DNA of 64,000 bases from Glossina fuscipes (taxonomy: Eukaryota; Arthropoda; Insecta; Diptera; Glossinidae): positions 1,493,518-1,557,517 of the forward strand of contig NW_023998427.1 in the NCBI RefSeq assembly GCF_014805625.2, read 5' to 3'. The notes beneath the pieces were generated by a model. That model was given only the letters and a program-made list of their open reading frames with translations. It was not told the origin of the DNA and searched no databases. Shown piece after piece: positions 12,511-24,568 of this stretch; position 1 is the stretch's first letter; every line of letters begins with the position of its first letter. The position numbers were made by a program, and so were the translations under genes.

Positions 12511-13649
12511 ATCATTAATATTATTTCTAAATATTCGGAAACCTGAGTTGCGAGGTTTTCGTTCGCAACCATTAACAAATTTACGGAAAATCTTGAGCGC
12601 TAAGTAAATCTTATTTGTGACTCAAAGCGCTGCTTGCTACACTGACTAAATTAAGCTAAACACAACAACATAGCATTTTATATAATTCATTAACGACTTG
12701 GTTTGAAAAATACAAAGAGTTTTATATTTGTGATAGTATGAATGCCCAATAGAATGTGTTTACGATCAAGATTCCTTGGAGATTTAGCAAATATTTTTGA
12801 CAATTGTATGTAAAATAAACTGAATCAATGTTAAAAGTTGACCGGCATTCGAAATTCACCCTAAAGCGTGTCATTTATCATACCTACACTTGTTAGACTT
12901 TTCTTTCATATCACTGCCGTAAGTGTACAAAATGAATTTCTCGTTGAAGATATCGCTGCGTGTTATTATATGTATTTTTATATTATATATATATATGAAT
13001 TTTTAATCAAAGCACATGTAAAAACTGATTTCGTAACATCTTTGCAGATGACAACTTTTCAGGTATTATCTTACACTATATTTACTACCTCTTGTCTTAA
13101 AGTTTATGTTCTTTGCTCCCAAACGTAGCCCGAGTATCAAGTGTCAAGTTTGAATCTAGGTTTTTCTTTCTTTGTATTTTGATGTCGCAACAAATCTAAT
13201 CAAAATGTAAGATAGATTTAAGAGCACTATTAGAAAATGTTTAAACCAAAAACTCATAACGTCTTCTCTATTGAGAAGTTTACACACTCGGCAGCCCCTA
13301 AAAAGTTAACTAAGCCTTGCATATGCAGAACTTAAGATTTACGCAGATGGTGTAATGACATTTCAATTTTTTAGACGGTTCTTCTTCGATCTTCTCAACT
13401 TGAAATGCGAAAGATAAATTAGGATATGAATTATAAAATGCAGGCGACGTCTTAAGACGAACCACTCCACCACCTATGTTTTCCTAATTTGACTGAATAA
13501 TCTCCAAATTAATATGGGGAAATGTATAAAACGTAATTGCGCCTTTCACACCCAATATCTGTTCGTGGGAGAAATGCTTGCTTAAATACATCTCGCATGT
13601 AAGCCTGTAATGATCACAGAAATTTAACCAATTTGTGGCTTTACCAACA

Positions 13650-14270
13650 TCAGGTTATTCGAAAAGTAATTTCGTCTTTTTTTTCACACCCCATGGACGA
13701 TCGAAGTCAATAAATTTAATCTCTCAGCGATCTCGAGTTATTATTCGTCGGTTTGCAATAATGAATGCCACTATTTTGTTATCATCAGCTAAGACGGGCC
13801 TTCCACAACGTAGTGTATCGTAACTTTACTCATCTGGCCGAAACATAACCTTGAAATATTAAGTTTCTTGGAAAAGTTTACTTTTTCTGCTAAACTTGAC
13901 TTAAAATGACGCTGTTAAGCTCTTATATAAATATATAATGAATAGTGAATGCTTTTCGATATCCAAAGATCAAATAATCCATTATCACTTGTTCGGATCG
14001 ATGTCTGAGCAGAGTATTTACATCATATGAAGATACACAAAAATTAGGATAGCCTCAAAGGATGAAGAGCTCTTCCAACGTGGTGTCCGAACGCTGCCAG
14101 AGAGATGAACAGAAGTAGTGGCCAGTGATGGTCATTACTTTCAATGTGCCGTCATGTGCCATTCTTTCATAACCAATTCCTAATTTATGATAGAAAAGGA
14201 CAATATCTTACTTGTGCTCCTACTATCTGTAATAAAAAAAAAACCTTCGAATTATTTTTAATCGCGAACT
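13650..14270. pseudogene. broken mariner remnants
   Basis: A left end resembling a mariner terminus (GGTTATTCGAAAAGTAATTT) lies near 13652. At about 13960-14140 (plus) the tail of a transposase is recognisable: HLF-like residues, DEELFQRGVRTLPER, then EVVASDGHYF, with frame breaks. Between them a minus-strand piece (about 13720-13830) resembles the GRPxxADDNKIVAFI segment. The fragments are in mixed orientation and heavily decayed, and the right end is uncertain. Confidence 0.5.
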
Positions 14271-15741
14271 AGTGACGATTTAGTGACGTATTTTTTGCCA
14301 CTTTTTCTTCAAAGCTATACGACACTCAAATTTTTTATTTTTTGTTAAATTTGTGAAGAATGTTGCGAAAACATATTTGTGCAGAATTAATCCATCTTTA
14401 CAAATTATATATTGTTGAACATGCATGACAAACGGGTGTATGTATAGAAGCCGAGTCATTGCCTTTTACATGGCAGTCTGTTCTTTACATCGGTAAAAAA
14501 CGAAATATTGTAAAATGATGGAACGTTTTTTTAATTATATAGAAACTTTTATAAAGAGACTTGATTGATGAGAGAAATTTATTGTGATGAATGTCGTATC
14601 TAGGCACTCGAAAATTATGATAATCGAAGATAACATCAAAGCCGCGCCTGAATTCATCGAATATCAGGCAATATCTTCATTAAAATTCATTGTAATGAAA
14701 TTAAATATCTCTAGATCATCACATTATCGCATTCCGATGGAAATGTTTGGGTCTTTTGTTCCGAAGGACAGCAAACAACTTGAAAGCTTTTGAAAGAATC
14801 TATCAAGATGTAGTGCGTTAATTGGTCGCGGCATTTGACCGATTTGTTACTGTGTGATTTTTATCCATAGACAAAGAGAGGACATTATCCTTCCGTTGTT
14901 GAAACTATTCAACACTCCTTCGACATACTTCGTCACCGTATAAACCATTAATCTGAAGGAATAAATAACAAAATAAGTGAATACAAGAAAGGAAAACGCT
15001 CGGGACATTTAGTTATGGGTTCACTAATGTACGTGATATCTGACAGGTTTGCACTAATCCAACATATTTCAGTTTATAAAGATTAGAAGCTTTATTAATG
15101 GTAAAAATCGAGCCAAAAAGATGAACAGTGTTGGGAGCAGTGCAGGCTGTTTATTATTTCCAACGCGTGGAATACCGCATTACAAAAATTATTAAGCGAA
15201 ATATGCATATGCTTTAATTTGCCTTTTCCATCACCTGCAGTTAACACAATTGCTCCTCTGACCTAGACGTCGAACATAAAAATAAATTGCGTGCATCATA
15301 AAGGCGTTTAAATGGCACTCTACCATTACACTACACAAGATCCACAAGCTTAATAATAAGTGGAAGCGAGAGAGGCTCTCAATTGTGTTCAGCATGAAAG
15401 GATTTTGGATGACTTTTCGATGCAGGGTCACAAACCCTCTGACCGACCCTTTGAAGCTACCAAAAGTATTACATATAACTAGGTAGGGACAGTCGATTAT
15501 TGACCTAATGGCTTCAGCAAAGAAGATCGAATACATTTCTCGGCGCATGCTATTTCTTATATTTAAAAATTAAAAAAATTAAAGCCTTTTTGGGGAACTA
15601 CGCTCAGACGAAAGAAGCACATTGTTCTGTGCTTAGACAGAGGGAAACGGTATTGCATGCGGAACTTTCTATCCTATGCTATTAAAGCATGATATTGGTA
15701 TCAGGAAAGTTAGGAAAGAGGGCAACTTTGTGGTACTCTGA

Positions 15742-16075
15742 GCGGAAATAATAAGGCGGCAGCGAATTCGGAAACATTTCGACTATTCGCGGTTCAATAA
15801 CCGTATGTCCTTGGCCACACAAACTTTAGATGAACCAATTCACAATCACAAGAATTGTCCTTGCGAGCGTTTGTTCATAGTGTCACTGCATCCAAGAACA
15901 TATAGAAATGCAAGAAGGAGTGTGAGGAATATTGACGATGCGCGTGCAAATATTGACGATGACACCAATTTATCATTTACAGATCGCTATTGGGAACTGG
16001 CGAATGGGAGCCATCTCTACGACAAGTTCATAACATATTTCGCGCAGCAAAGTCGAGACATTGTACACGAAGCTC
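15742..16075 (+). CDS. candidate M13 N-terminal exon lying inside the M13 intron
   Basis: The frame is open from 15742 (stop codon at 15739-15741); the first ATG is at 15805. It ends at a consensus donor (GTGAGC at 16076) in phase 2. DRYWELANGS (15982-16011) aligns residue for residue with the DDFYEYACGN-type motif at the start of the M13 fold, with Cys changed to Asn. The phase-2 end fits the exon at 1-161, whose first base would complete CGA, giving HEAR-LNELNRF. That exon lies 16 kb upstream instead of downstream. Splicing from here to 21535 would run into a stop. The 5' boundary is uncertain. It could be a displaced first exon, a duplicated exon, or a relic of a second paralogue. Confidence 0.5.
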
Positions 16076-17056
16076 GGTGAGCAACGATCTTAAATAAAAA
16101 CAAAAAAAACTTATTCATAAGGCTGTACATAGGTTAAAATATTTATCGCTTAAATGTTTTTGTTTAATGTGTTTTTAATATGATCGGATGACAGACGATT
16201 AGTTTTACACTTACTTCGGCTGTTACAAGTTCAAACAAATTTGAAATGCTTTCGTAATAAATTTGTTTCAAAAAAAACATCTTTTCCGCCAAAAATGTAA
16301 TAAATGTAAATTCAGAATGTTTAAAAAATTTAATTAAATGATAACGCATCGGTGGTTGTCTATTTAAATTCAGCATAAGACATTAAAAAATCACTAAGAA
16401 ACATATATTAATTTGAAGGTGAATCTTGGAGACGCACCGCACCAATCCAAGCGAACATTTACATAGATCATCAAGTGAAATCGTTTTTAAGTGGAGCCAT
16501 GTTAAATTGTCCCGATCAGTGCCAAGTTAAGTTCTGCACAGCATTGCTCAGCTTTGTGTATAAGCATACACACGGGTATGCTTAAGATTGTTAACATTTG
16601 TGACCGCGAAATTTGATGATGATAATAATAATAATAATAGTACAACAACAACATCAGGGTTAAGTCTATCTGCGAGATAAAATTTGAATTAGTAAAAATA
16701 GTATACAATCATCCTTCGGTGGCGAGCAAGAAACGTTTAAAAAGTAAAGATTTCGCTTTGCGTGAATTCTTTGAAATTTTCTTTAAACAATTTGACTTCA
16801 ATTAAAATGAAATGTAATTATATAACAAGCAATGTAAATATTGAGTTTGAAAAGCAAGGCTCACAAATCTTATGGATTACACTCTTAATCACAATAAACA
16901 ACGCTACCACTAAAACTTGTTCAAAGCATAAGCATTAAGAAATTGAGAGCGTAGGCTCAGTAAATCGTTGTCTTCTTTAAAACAAATTAACATATATTAT
17001 AATGAAACAAAAAAAACAAAAAACATAAATCGATTTTGTTCATAAAAATTTTTACG

Positions 17057-17094
17057 TATAAAAGTAGAGTAATGTCAAGGAAATCATAGTCAGT
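17057..17094 (+). promoter_or_regulatory. core promoter of the nested Tweedle gene
   Basis: TATAAAAG at 17057-17064 is followed by two initiator-like sites: TCATAGT (17084-17090, A+1 29 bp from the TATA start) and TCAGT (17090-17094). This leaves a 5' UTR of about 155 bp before the ATG at 17248. It indicates independent transcription from within the host intron. Confidence 0.5.
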
Positions 17095-17247
17095 ATTGTC
17101 TTGTGGTTTGAAAGATTAAGTTGAAGACTGACGGTGTTATATAAGTGGATGAAATTAAATTAAAAACGAATTTAAAAAAAAAAAGTGTTTTCTTAAACGA
17201 TTCTCTTTCACATACAATACATATACATACATATACAAATCCTCGAA

Positions 17248-17881
17248 ATGCGGCTTTTCTTAGCTTTGTGTATAGGCTTCTTGGGTTGTGGTGCTTTGCC
17301 TCAATATGGCTATGAGCAACCCAGCGGCTTTAAAACCAATACTGTACCAGTTAAAGCTTTACCGATTAATAATTTAGAAAGCCGTAATTCATTGGCAATT
17401 GACCGACAGCCATTAACGGGATCGATATCTAACTTTGGATTACAAGCACCTATCGAATTATCAAACGCCTACAGAGGTGGTGATAAATATTTACCACCAG
17501 CCAGTACAACATTAGCTCCTATTATACATAAGCAATTTTATTTAATTTCGGCGCCAGAAGATCCAGATCCCCAAGGAGGAAAGAGACATTTGATTTTGGG
17601 ACGACCTCAAAAGAACTATCGTGTAGTATTTATTAAAGCTCCCAGTTCCGGAACTGAAAATATTAAATATTCCGCTGAATTCGCTCCACAAGAAGAAAAG
17701 ACGGTTATCTATGTGCTAAGCAAAAAGGAAAATGAACTGTCAGCGAACGATATTAGCACTCCAGCACCAATACCAGCTAGCAAGCCCGAAGTATTCTTTA
17801 TTAAGTATAAGACCGAGCAAGAAGCTCAACAAGCACAAAAAGAAATTCAAGGTAATCCCGACCTGTAAACTGATCTTTTTT

Positions 17882-17916
<35 letters not shown>

Positions 17917-18168
17917 CTAAAATGTCAATTATTTTTAGACGAATATGACAGACTAGGTGGTACTAGTGAAGTTTCAGAAGAGGGTACCGCCCCCATTACT
18001 TCAGTTATTGGTAACTTGGATAGTCTCAATTCGGATGGCAGCTACAATTATCACCAACTTAATAACGCCGTAACTGACCCATTACAAACACCTCCTCGCG
18101 GGCAATATCTACCAGCACCTGCACCAGCACCAGCACTAACATCGGCATCAGCATCAGCAAAGCATTAA
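17248..18168 (+). CDS. Twdl: Tweedle-family cuticle protein (DUF243), nested in the intron
   Basis: Two exons, 17248-17851 and 17939-18168, joined in phase (G|AC gives Asp). The product starts with a signal peptide (MRLFLALCIGFLGCGALP). The Tweedle core follows: KQFYLISAPEDPDPQGGKRH, then LGRPQKNYRVVFIKAP, EEKTVIYVLSKK and KPEVFFIKYKTEQEA. A C-terminal Ala/Pro/Ser-rich tail ends in AKH. Tweedle proteins are secreted structural proteins of insect cuticle that affect body shape. The gene lies on the same strand as its host M13-like gene. The 87-bp intron contains a (TA)n tract. A TATA box lies upstream and AATAAA at 18328-18333. I could not assign it to a particular Drosophila Twdl paralogue. 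Confidence 0.92.
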
Positions 18169-18327
18169 AATGAAAAGATAACATGCCTTTGTATTAATTT
18201 ATGTTAGTTCGATTGTCTTTCTCGCTTATATATAATTAAATGTACTCTATAAGAATCGTTTTTAAGTTTATACATATATGTTGTTGTATTAGTTCATACG
18301 CTTTTTTCATATTTTCCATATTCATCT

Positions 18328-18333
18328 AATAAA
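18328..18333 (+). other. poly(A) signal of the Tweedle gene
   Basis: AATAAA 160 bp after the Tweedle stop codon, in an AT-rich 3' UTR. Confidence 0.5.
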
Positions 18334-18558
18334 ATCCAATTTTAATTTATTTGGAAATAGTTTTAGTTACGAACTAAGCGGACATATCCTTAAAAAAAAG
18401 AAAGAAAAACATGTGCCATGCAAGGAGCAATTTGACAGGCGGCACCCTTATACAAGGAGCAACATAACTGGCAACTGTACCACCTTTACACAACAGCACA
18501 AATTAATTGAACGATCCGTGAACAACGTGGTCGTATGGAGGTTTGATAAAAACGGGAC

Positions 18559-18583
18559 AGAGAGAGAGAGAGAGAGAGAGAGA
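18559..18583. repeat. (GA)n microsatellite
   Basis: Twelve AG units downstream of the Tweedle gene. Confidence 0.95.
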
Positions 18584-19563
18584 TTGATTCGAAACATGGC
18601 ATTGGGCAAAAGTGTAACGGATGGTCAACAATCGATGCGTTATAATATTCAAAGTGTAAATAACCATTAAGCAGGGTACGCGAACCGCTAACGTTGACGA
18701 TAAATCTGAATACCCATGCTCATGCCCCCGTTTGGAAGTTCAACAAAATGTTGCGTATAATCAGCTCTTCCGACCAACTACGCAACGCTACGAGCAACTC
18801 CTAACGCAATTATGCTGAAAAATGGTCGATGCAATCCGACTGTCAACATTTATGTTATCCTAACTGCTGTATGCGTCTTTCACTCGTCGATTTTTTAAAA
18901 CGTTACCCAGACAAGTCAATTGGACAAAATTTTGAGAAAATATTGTCAGAATATTTCTCATAGAAAATAAAAATGTACAAAGGGAAAAAACTTTTAATAT
19001 TAAAGAAGACTTAACTTCCTCGTCTGATAAAGAACAACCAGTGGTCCTCGGATGATGATGATCGTATATGACAGTGGCATCAGTTTGAATGACAATGATC
19101 TCCTTACTACACTTTTCTTGCTTTTGTTTAAATATGTAAGCATCAATAGTGTATCTTTCCTCAAATCATTATTTCTATCATTTCAAGAAATAAAAAGATC
19201 TTAAAGAATCGAAAATGATTAGTGAATGACAGAGACAGAGAGGCTGCTACAAATGCAACTAATTTTGTTAATAATAACAAATTTTGAAAGCAAGCATCTA
19301 ACGGCTGCATCCGACATTCCCATCGGAACTAAGACCTGACTAGATAGATGACAGCAAATAAAAGACAATTTCATTCCGATAAAGTCAGGGCAAACGCACA
19401 TTACAATTAAAACAGGATTTCAAATAAAGCGCCTTTGATCATACTAAAGCGACCATAAAGCTAATATAACACAACATCTAAACTGTGGAAAAAGTCCTCA
19501 AAAGAAAGATGAGTGGTTTGAATATTGTAAGCAAACTATGTCGGGAAAGAAAGCATGAACGAG

Positions 19564-19595
<32 letters not shown>
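19564..19595. repeat. (CAA)n microsatellite
   Basis: About ten CAA/AAC units in the M13 intron. Confidence 0.9.
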
Positions 19596-20178
19596 GAATA
19601 ATAACGACAACTGGAAACACATTTTGTAAAGAAGAGAATTGATAGAAAAATCCTCATCTAACATCTATGCTTGATGAGGGCAGTCTACGATAATGCACTT
19701 GCCTTAGATTACTTCAGACCTTTAAGTATAAAATTTTCCATATATCGTTAATAATTTTTTACAACATTATTTATTTGAACCTTTGTGCTTATGTTGACCA
19801 ATTGCTTCCTTGCCTTTTTTGCGTTTGCCTTTCAACTCTCAATTCTTTTAAATCGGCCAAAGCTTGCTGATTGCTACTAATTTTAAGCCTTGAATTAGCT
19901 CGCTTCAAATCTAGCAGCAACTACCTTTTCCAAGTAAATGATTTTATTGTTGTTCCAAATATTGCTATTTCGGACCTGGATATACTTCAAGGGTTGAGGC
20001 CACTGAAGTATAGTTGTGTTCCGGGACCTATGCATCGTGCGGCATATCGTCATTCATTCTCATATCGTGTACGGGCCAGTTGTGACGGGTTATTTTAAAT
20101 ATTTTTAATCTCTCTCTGCGATCAAGTGTTTTTCCAGTATATTGGAAAAGTAGCTTTTCTATCCCACTTAATAAAAGT

Positions 20179-20209
<31 letters not shown>

Positions 20210-21165
20210 TACTAAAAGGTTGTACATGAATTAGTTTAAGCCTATATTGGAATATGAATTTGTTGAATATTCTGCTTGCTACAGATTTCATGTCGACTCA
20301 ACAGGATCCGCTGGGAAGCAATTCCTTTTCATACCCTTACAAATTTGGGATGGGATCCGTTAGTGCCATTATCCCTACATAAAAGCTGATTGCCACTATT
20401 AGTCCTTCCTTCACTAGAAAAGTGTCTCCTTCCTAGTTAATAAATGGCGGTATTGACCCGTCGACCTTATTAAGAATGATAAACTTTAAAGTACCTAATC
20501 GTTTCTCGAGAAATTTCTTATTCACAAGGTTTGACTAATGTCAATATAACTAAGGATTTTTAAAACCGTTCAGAGCCCTTTGCACAAAGCTAAATGGTGT
20601 CTATTATATAATCTCAATATCGGGCTAGTTAAAGAATATCAACGCGTGATCGGCCGATGTTATATTTAAACTAAATTAACCATCAAATGTAAAGTATCGG
20701 TAGTTCCGCAAGATGGTTCAGATATGCTCAGTATTATCGATATCAGCCAATCCATTGCTTAAAAGCTTAGCCGAAATCGTTTAGTATTAAATTTTATCAT
20801 GTTGAACCTTTTTCTTCTGTGCTTTACATAACTTGGATATATATGTATGTATTATATGGTAGTTACATTTTTATACTATAATTAAATAAATATTTATCAT
20901 AGCTCGTTACCACGCTTGCACGGGTGCTATTCAAATTTTAAAGCCAATTATTTTTCGTATAATTTTATATAATCATGAGACTTTTAAATTATTATACTCG
21001 TCGAAATACTGATTAACTGATTCTTTAGATTTTTCCATATTATTCCATATATTTCGTCTATCATTTCGCTACAAATTTGCTTAAAGCGGCTTTAAATTCG
21101 TAAACTCCTGCACCCTAGAAGAAGAGCAGATTTTCTCATTGCCTTGTCTATGTCTTATTTGAATG

Positions 21166-21225
21166 CTATAGCATTCGCGTCATTCCAGCTGGAAAATTTG
21201 ATCCCTATTGACGCGAATGCTATAG
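21166..21225. repeat. perfect 17-bp inverted repeat with 26-base loop
   Basis: CTATAGCATTCGCGTCA (21166-21182) and its exact reverse complement (21209-21225). It lies 310 bp before the second M13 exon, in intron sequence otherwise without structure. Confidence 0.85.
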
Positions 21226-21534
21226 TATACATACATGCAACGGATGTAACGGCTAACATATGATAATCTGATTACCATTACAAAATGGCCTTAAACAGAT
21301 ATGGAACTGGATATCAGAATTGGCTTGAAAACAAATCAGCTATCATTTTTTGCCCGGTACTAGAAATTTTACGTAGTCAATCTGGATTGAAAGGGATAAA
21401 TGAAATAAATAAATGAATAAATAAATAAGAGTATTGAAAATGAAGAAAGTGTACTTTAATTATGCGTGTACAGTATAGCTTTCTCGATTCTTGAAAGCGA
21501 TTTCTAAAAGAATTCACTTTTTTTTGCATTGCAG

Positions 21535-24500
21535 ACGGCTGGCAAGCATTCCGAGATTCAAATCGTTTACAATATTGGGAATATAAGAAGGCTTTAGTGC
21601 ATTTACAAGTTATTTACGGTATATTCCCTTATTACAAGGTTACCGTAGAAAATCGGTGAGTAAATCTTATTTAATGCATGGCTTTTTAGGGATAAAATAA
21701 AATAATTTAAGAGCTCATTGTCCCGGATTCTTTTTTTTTTTTCAGCTTCAACAAGCCCCATGATTACATAATAACATTGTCGGAGGGCGACATAGGGTTG
21801 CCGGACAAATATTTCTACAATATCGATCAAAATGACGAGGTTAGTGCGATTTTTCGTTGAATTTCGCTTTAAGAGCAAGTTTTTAATAATTCATTCTCTT
21901 GGTTAGATTGTCAGAGGTTATAAACTATTGTTGCGTGACTTTGCCATAAATATGGGTAAATGTTTCTCTTTTGATTATCCGGCACAAAGATCATTAATCT
22001 ATTGAATTTGCAAAAATTGTAGGCATTGTTTCACGTGAAGCTGAACTATTTGCTGATGAGATTTTTCACTATGAAAAGCGTATAGTAAATCATATTGATT
22101 CTGTTAAAAGTTCTAATCCAGTCGGTGAAAGGCGCTTGAATCAAATTAAAACCTTAGCTGAAATGAAGACTTTAGCGCCATCGGTAAGGGGACTGCGAAC
22201 ACAACAAAGAGAGATATTTAAATTTTATAATTTATTTTTGCGTATAGCTCCCGATATTCGAGACATTACAGGCTTTATTTCCTCATACAAAAATTAATGA
22301 GGATACCGAAGTTCTGGTACACGATATCGAAGTATTTCACGAACTATCAACGGTTCTTTCGACTTCCGATAAAAAGTAAGTTGACATTTTCCCCAAAAAT
22401 GCAGTTACAAAAGATCCATGTTTTTTTTTTTTTTTGTTTTTTATTTTGTTATCATCTTTAAGACCCATAAATAATTTTATAATATGGTCTTTGGCACGAC
22501 ATTTACTACCTCATCTGTCCAAGGAGTACAGAAATCTGGTAGAGAATTTCGATTATACCGTATATGGACGCACCGCTAATCATCCACGATGGATGATTTG
22601 TACAAAAGTTGTTAAAGAATGGTTACCGTTCGCAGTGGACGCCCTGCAACAAAGTAAAGAAATGCAAACGGTTAGAAAACTCTTTTGACAAAATTATTCA
22701 CACACACCAACACATTATGCATTAAATATCTATCCTTAGGTTTTCAGATTGTTGCCGCTTTATATAAAAGAAACTATGCGAAATAATAAAAGTTGGGGCA
22801 ACGATGGGTTTCTTAAGCTGGTTTATTACAGTGTAAGAAACCAATTACAACAATCGATAGAAGAGGCTCAGTGGATACATAAAGATTTGGGAGATTACAT
22901 AAATGATAAGGTATCTCAAAATAACGGCCATTACAAATCACGGATGTATTATACCTGATTCTCATTTTACGCGATAGATACGTTCCAAAAAGATTCGTGT
23001 ATTGCTTATATTAAGAAATTTAATAGATTGGTTCCAAACCAAAAAAAAAAAAAATTCTTCTACGAGCTCGGTTAAGAATTTATTTCGTGCTTGCATATCT
23101 TAACTCATTAAATATATTATAAAAATAAAAAAATATCTTACACATTGAAAAGCCAAATTAAGTTGCATAACGAATACATTACATCTTTGCATCCTGGCTA
23201 ACGCGAAGCATCCCACCCATATACGCATATAATCGACCTAGCCTAACTTTATTGGGAAAAATGTAACGCAAAGGTACAATGCATATTTGTGAGAAGTGAA
23301 AATGCAAAAAATTGATAGAAATATCAGAAAAAAAAAAAAAAAAAACAAAATCCATCAGAAAAAATCCGCGTTGAAAAAATTCATAGAATATTGAAAGTCG
23401 TATTGTTAAAACAAGACAATTCGCGTGAAAAGAGCTTGTTTTTTTAGCTCGTGTTAAATCATATTTCGCGTAAAAAGAGAATTAGGTGTATTTAATTTTA
23501 TTTACAGTTAACTACTATGCGCTTGCAAATTGGAATACCTGAAGAGGCTTTGAACAATCGTAGCTATATACAGGATTACTATAATGAATTGCTTTTGAAT
23601 AATTTATTTTTTGTGGAGCATTTGGAGTCCATATGGAGTTTTCGTAAAGCACGCATGGAAGAGAAACTAAAGCCTTTAGATATTGTTGATACGTTAGTAT
23701 AATTTGGAGAAAATGCTCTTATATTGTTATAAATATCTAAGCAACTTTCTCTCTATCGAACTCACTTAGAATTATTTCTGAAATGTATACCCAGGATTAT
23801 CCACGTTCAGTAGCTTATTCGCAAATGTTAAACATGATGGTTATATCGCGTGGCATAAGTATTTCCCAGTACTATGATTATCGTTATCCGGTCGCAGTTA
23901 ATTTTGCCCGCATCGGTTCTGATATTTTGGAAGCACTGATTTCAGCGATTTCGATCTTCGTCGAGCAATACAAAGCGGAGCATGACATTGATTATTTGGA
24001 TTTATTTCAAATGAACGAGAACTGCTTAAGCAGCGAAGATTTCGATAACGATATCGTCCGTGAATTGTCGGTGGATGCTTGGAGCAATTTCTATACTACT
24101 TTAAGTGCTGCCAGAGTTGCTGCCAAAGCTTTGAGTTCTTTCATAACAGCAATTGACAGCTCCAGTCCGATAATAGGGGCTTCCTACGATCAAGCCACCA
24201 CTTATCAAAGTTTAAGATTAGTAGAGCGTTTGCGCTTGCCAGGCTTGCGATCGTATAACGAAAATGAACTTTTCACGTTAGCGTACATGCAGAAACATTG
24301 CAGTATACCCATAGCAGATAAAGATTATGCTAGAATTAAACCATATGTTGAACGAAAACTACCAGAATCTTATATGTAAGTGCTTGAAAGAGAATTAAAG
24401 CAAAAAAATTTTTTAATTGCTTTTTTTTTTTGCTAATTTACTTTATTCTTCTTTTCTTTTCTTTTTTTTTTTTATTTTAGTTTCAATGTTACATGGAAAC

Positions 24501-24568
24501 ATATACAGTTTTTACCGTTATCTTCCAGATGCTCAGTACCACGTACACGCTGCCCTCACTTCCTATAA
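21535..24568 (+). CDS. M13 neprilysin-like protein, main body, probably catalytically dead
   Basis: Ten exons: 21535-21655, 21746-21839, 21907-21955, 22023-22183, 22248-22375, 22463-22670, 22740-22910, 23508-23692, 23770-24375 and 24481-24568; every junction keeps phase. M13 signatures are visible: GLPDKYFY (the LPDRDYY-type motif), [19 protein letters not shown], and the [10 protein letters not shown] run that precedes the zinc site. M13 proteins are extracellular zinc endopeptidases of peptide hormones. Here the HExxH position reads EALIS (23930-23944), the second ExxxD zinc motif is not recognisable, and the usual C-terminal CxxG...CxxW tail is replaced by a short Cys-containing end. The frame is otherwise intact, so this looks like a retained non-enzymatic paralogue, as known among fly Nepl proteins. 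The donor after 22670 (GTTAGA) is weak. A possible poly(A) signal lies at 24851-24856. Confidence 0.85.

Larger units (their letters stand above)
162..21534 (+). other. giant intron of the M13-like gene
   Basis: Begins GTAAGT and ends with a T-rich tract and GCAG. It holds the nested Tweedle gene, the displaced M13-like exon, mariner and LINE relics, one SINE, decayed dispersed repeats and (TA)n tracts. I found nothing else coding in 2600-5800, 9200-11600, 14300-15740 or 18340-21160 beyond short unsupported frames. Confidence 0.65.

Noticed and set aside
22740..22747. Alternative acceptor after TTTTCAG for the M13 exon at 22740
   Set aside because: Using it puts the exon into a frame that stops within about twelve codons; the upstream acceptor keeps the family sequence.
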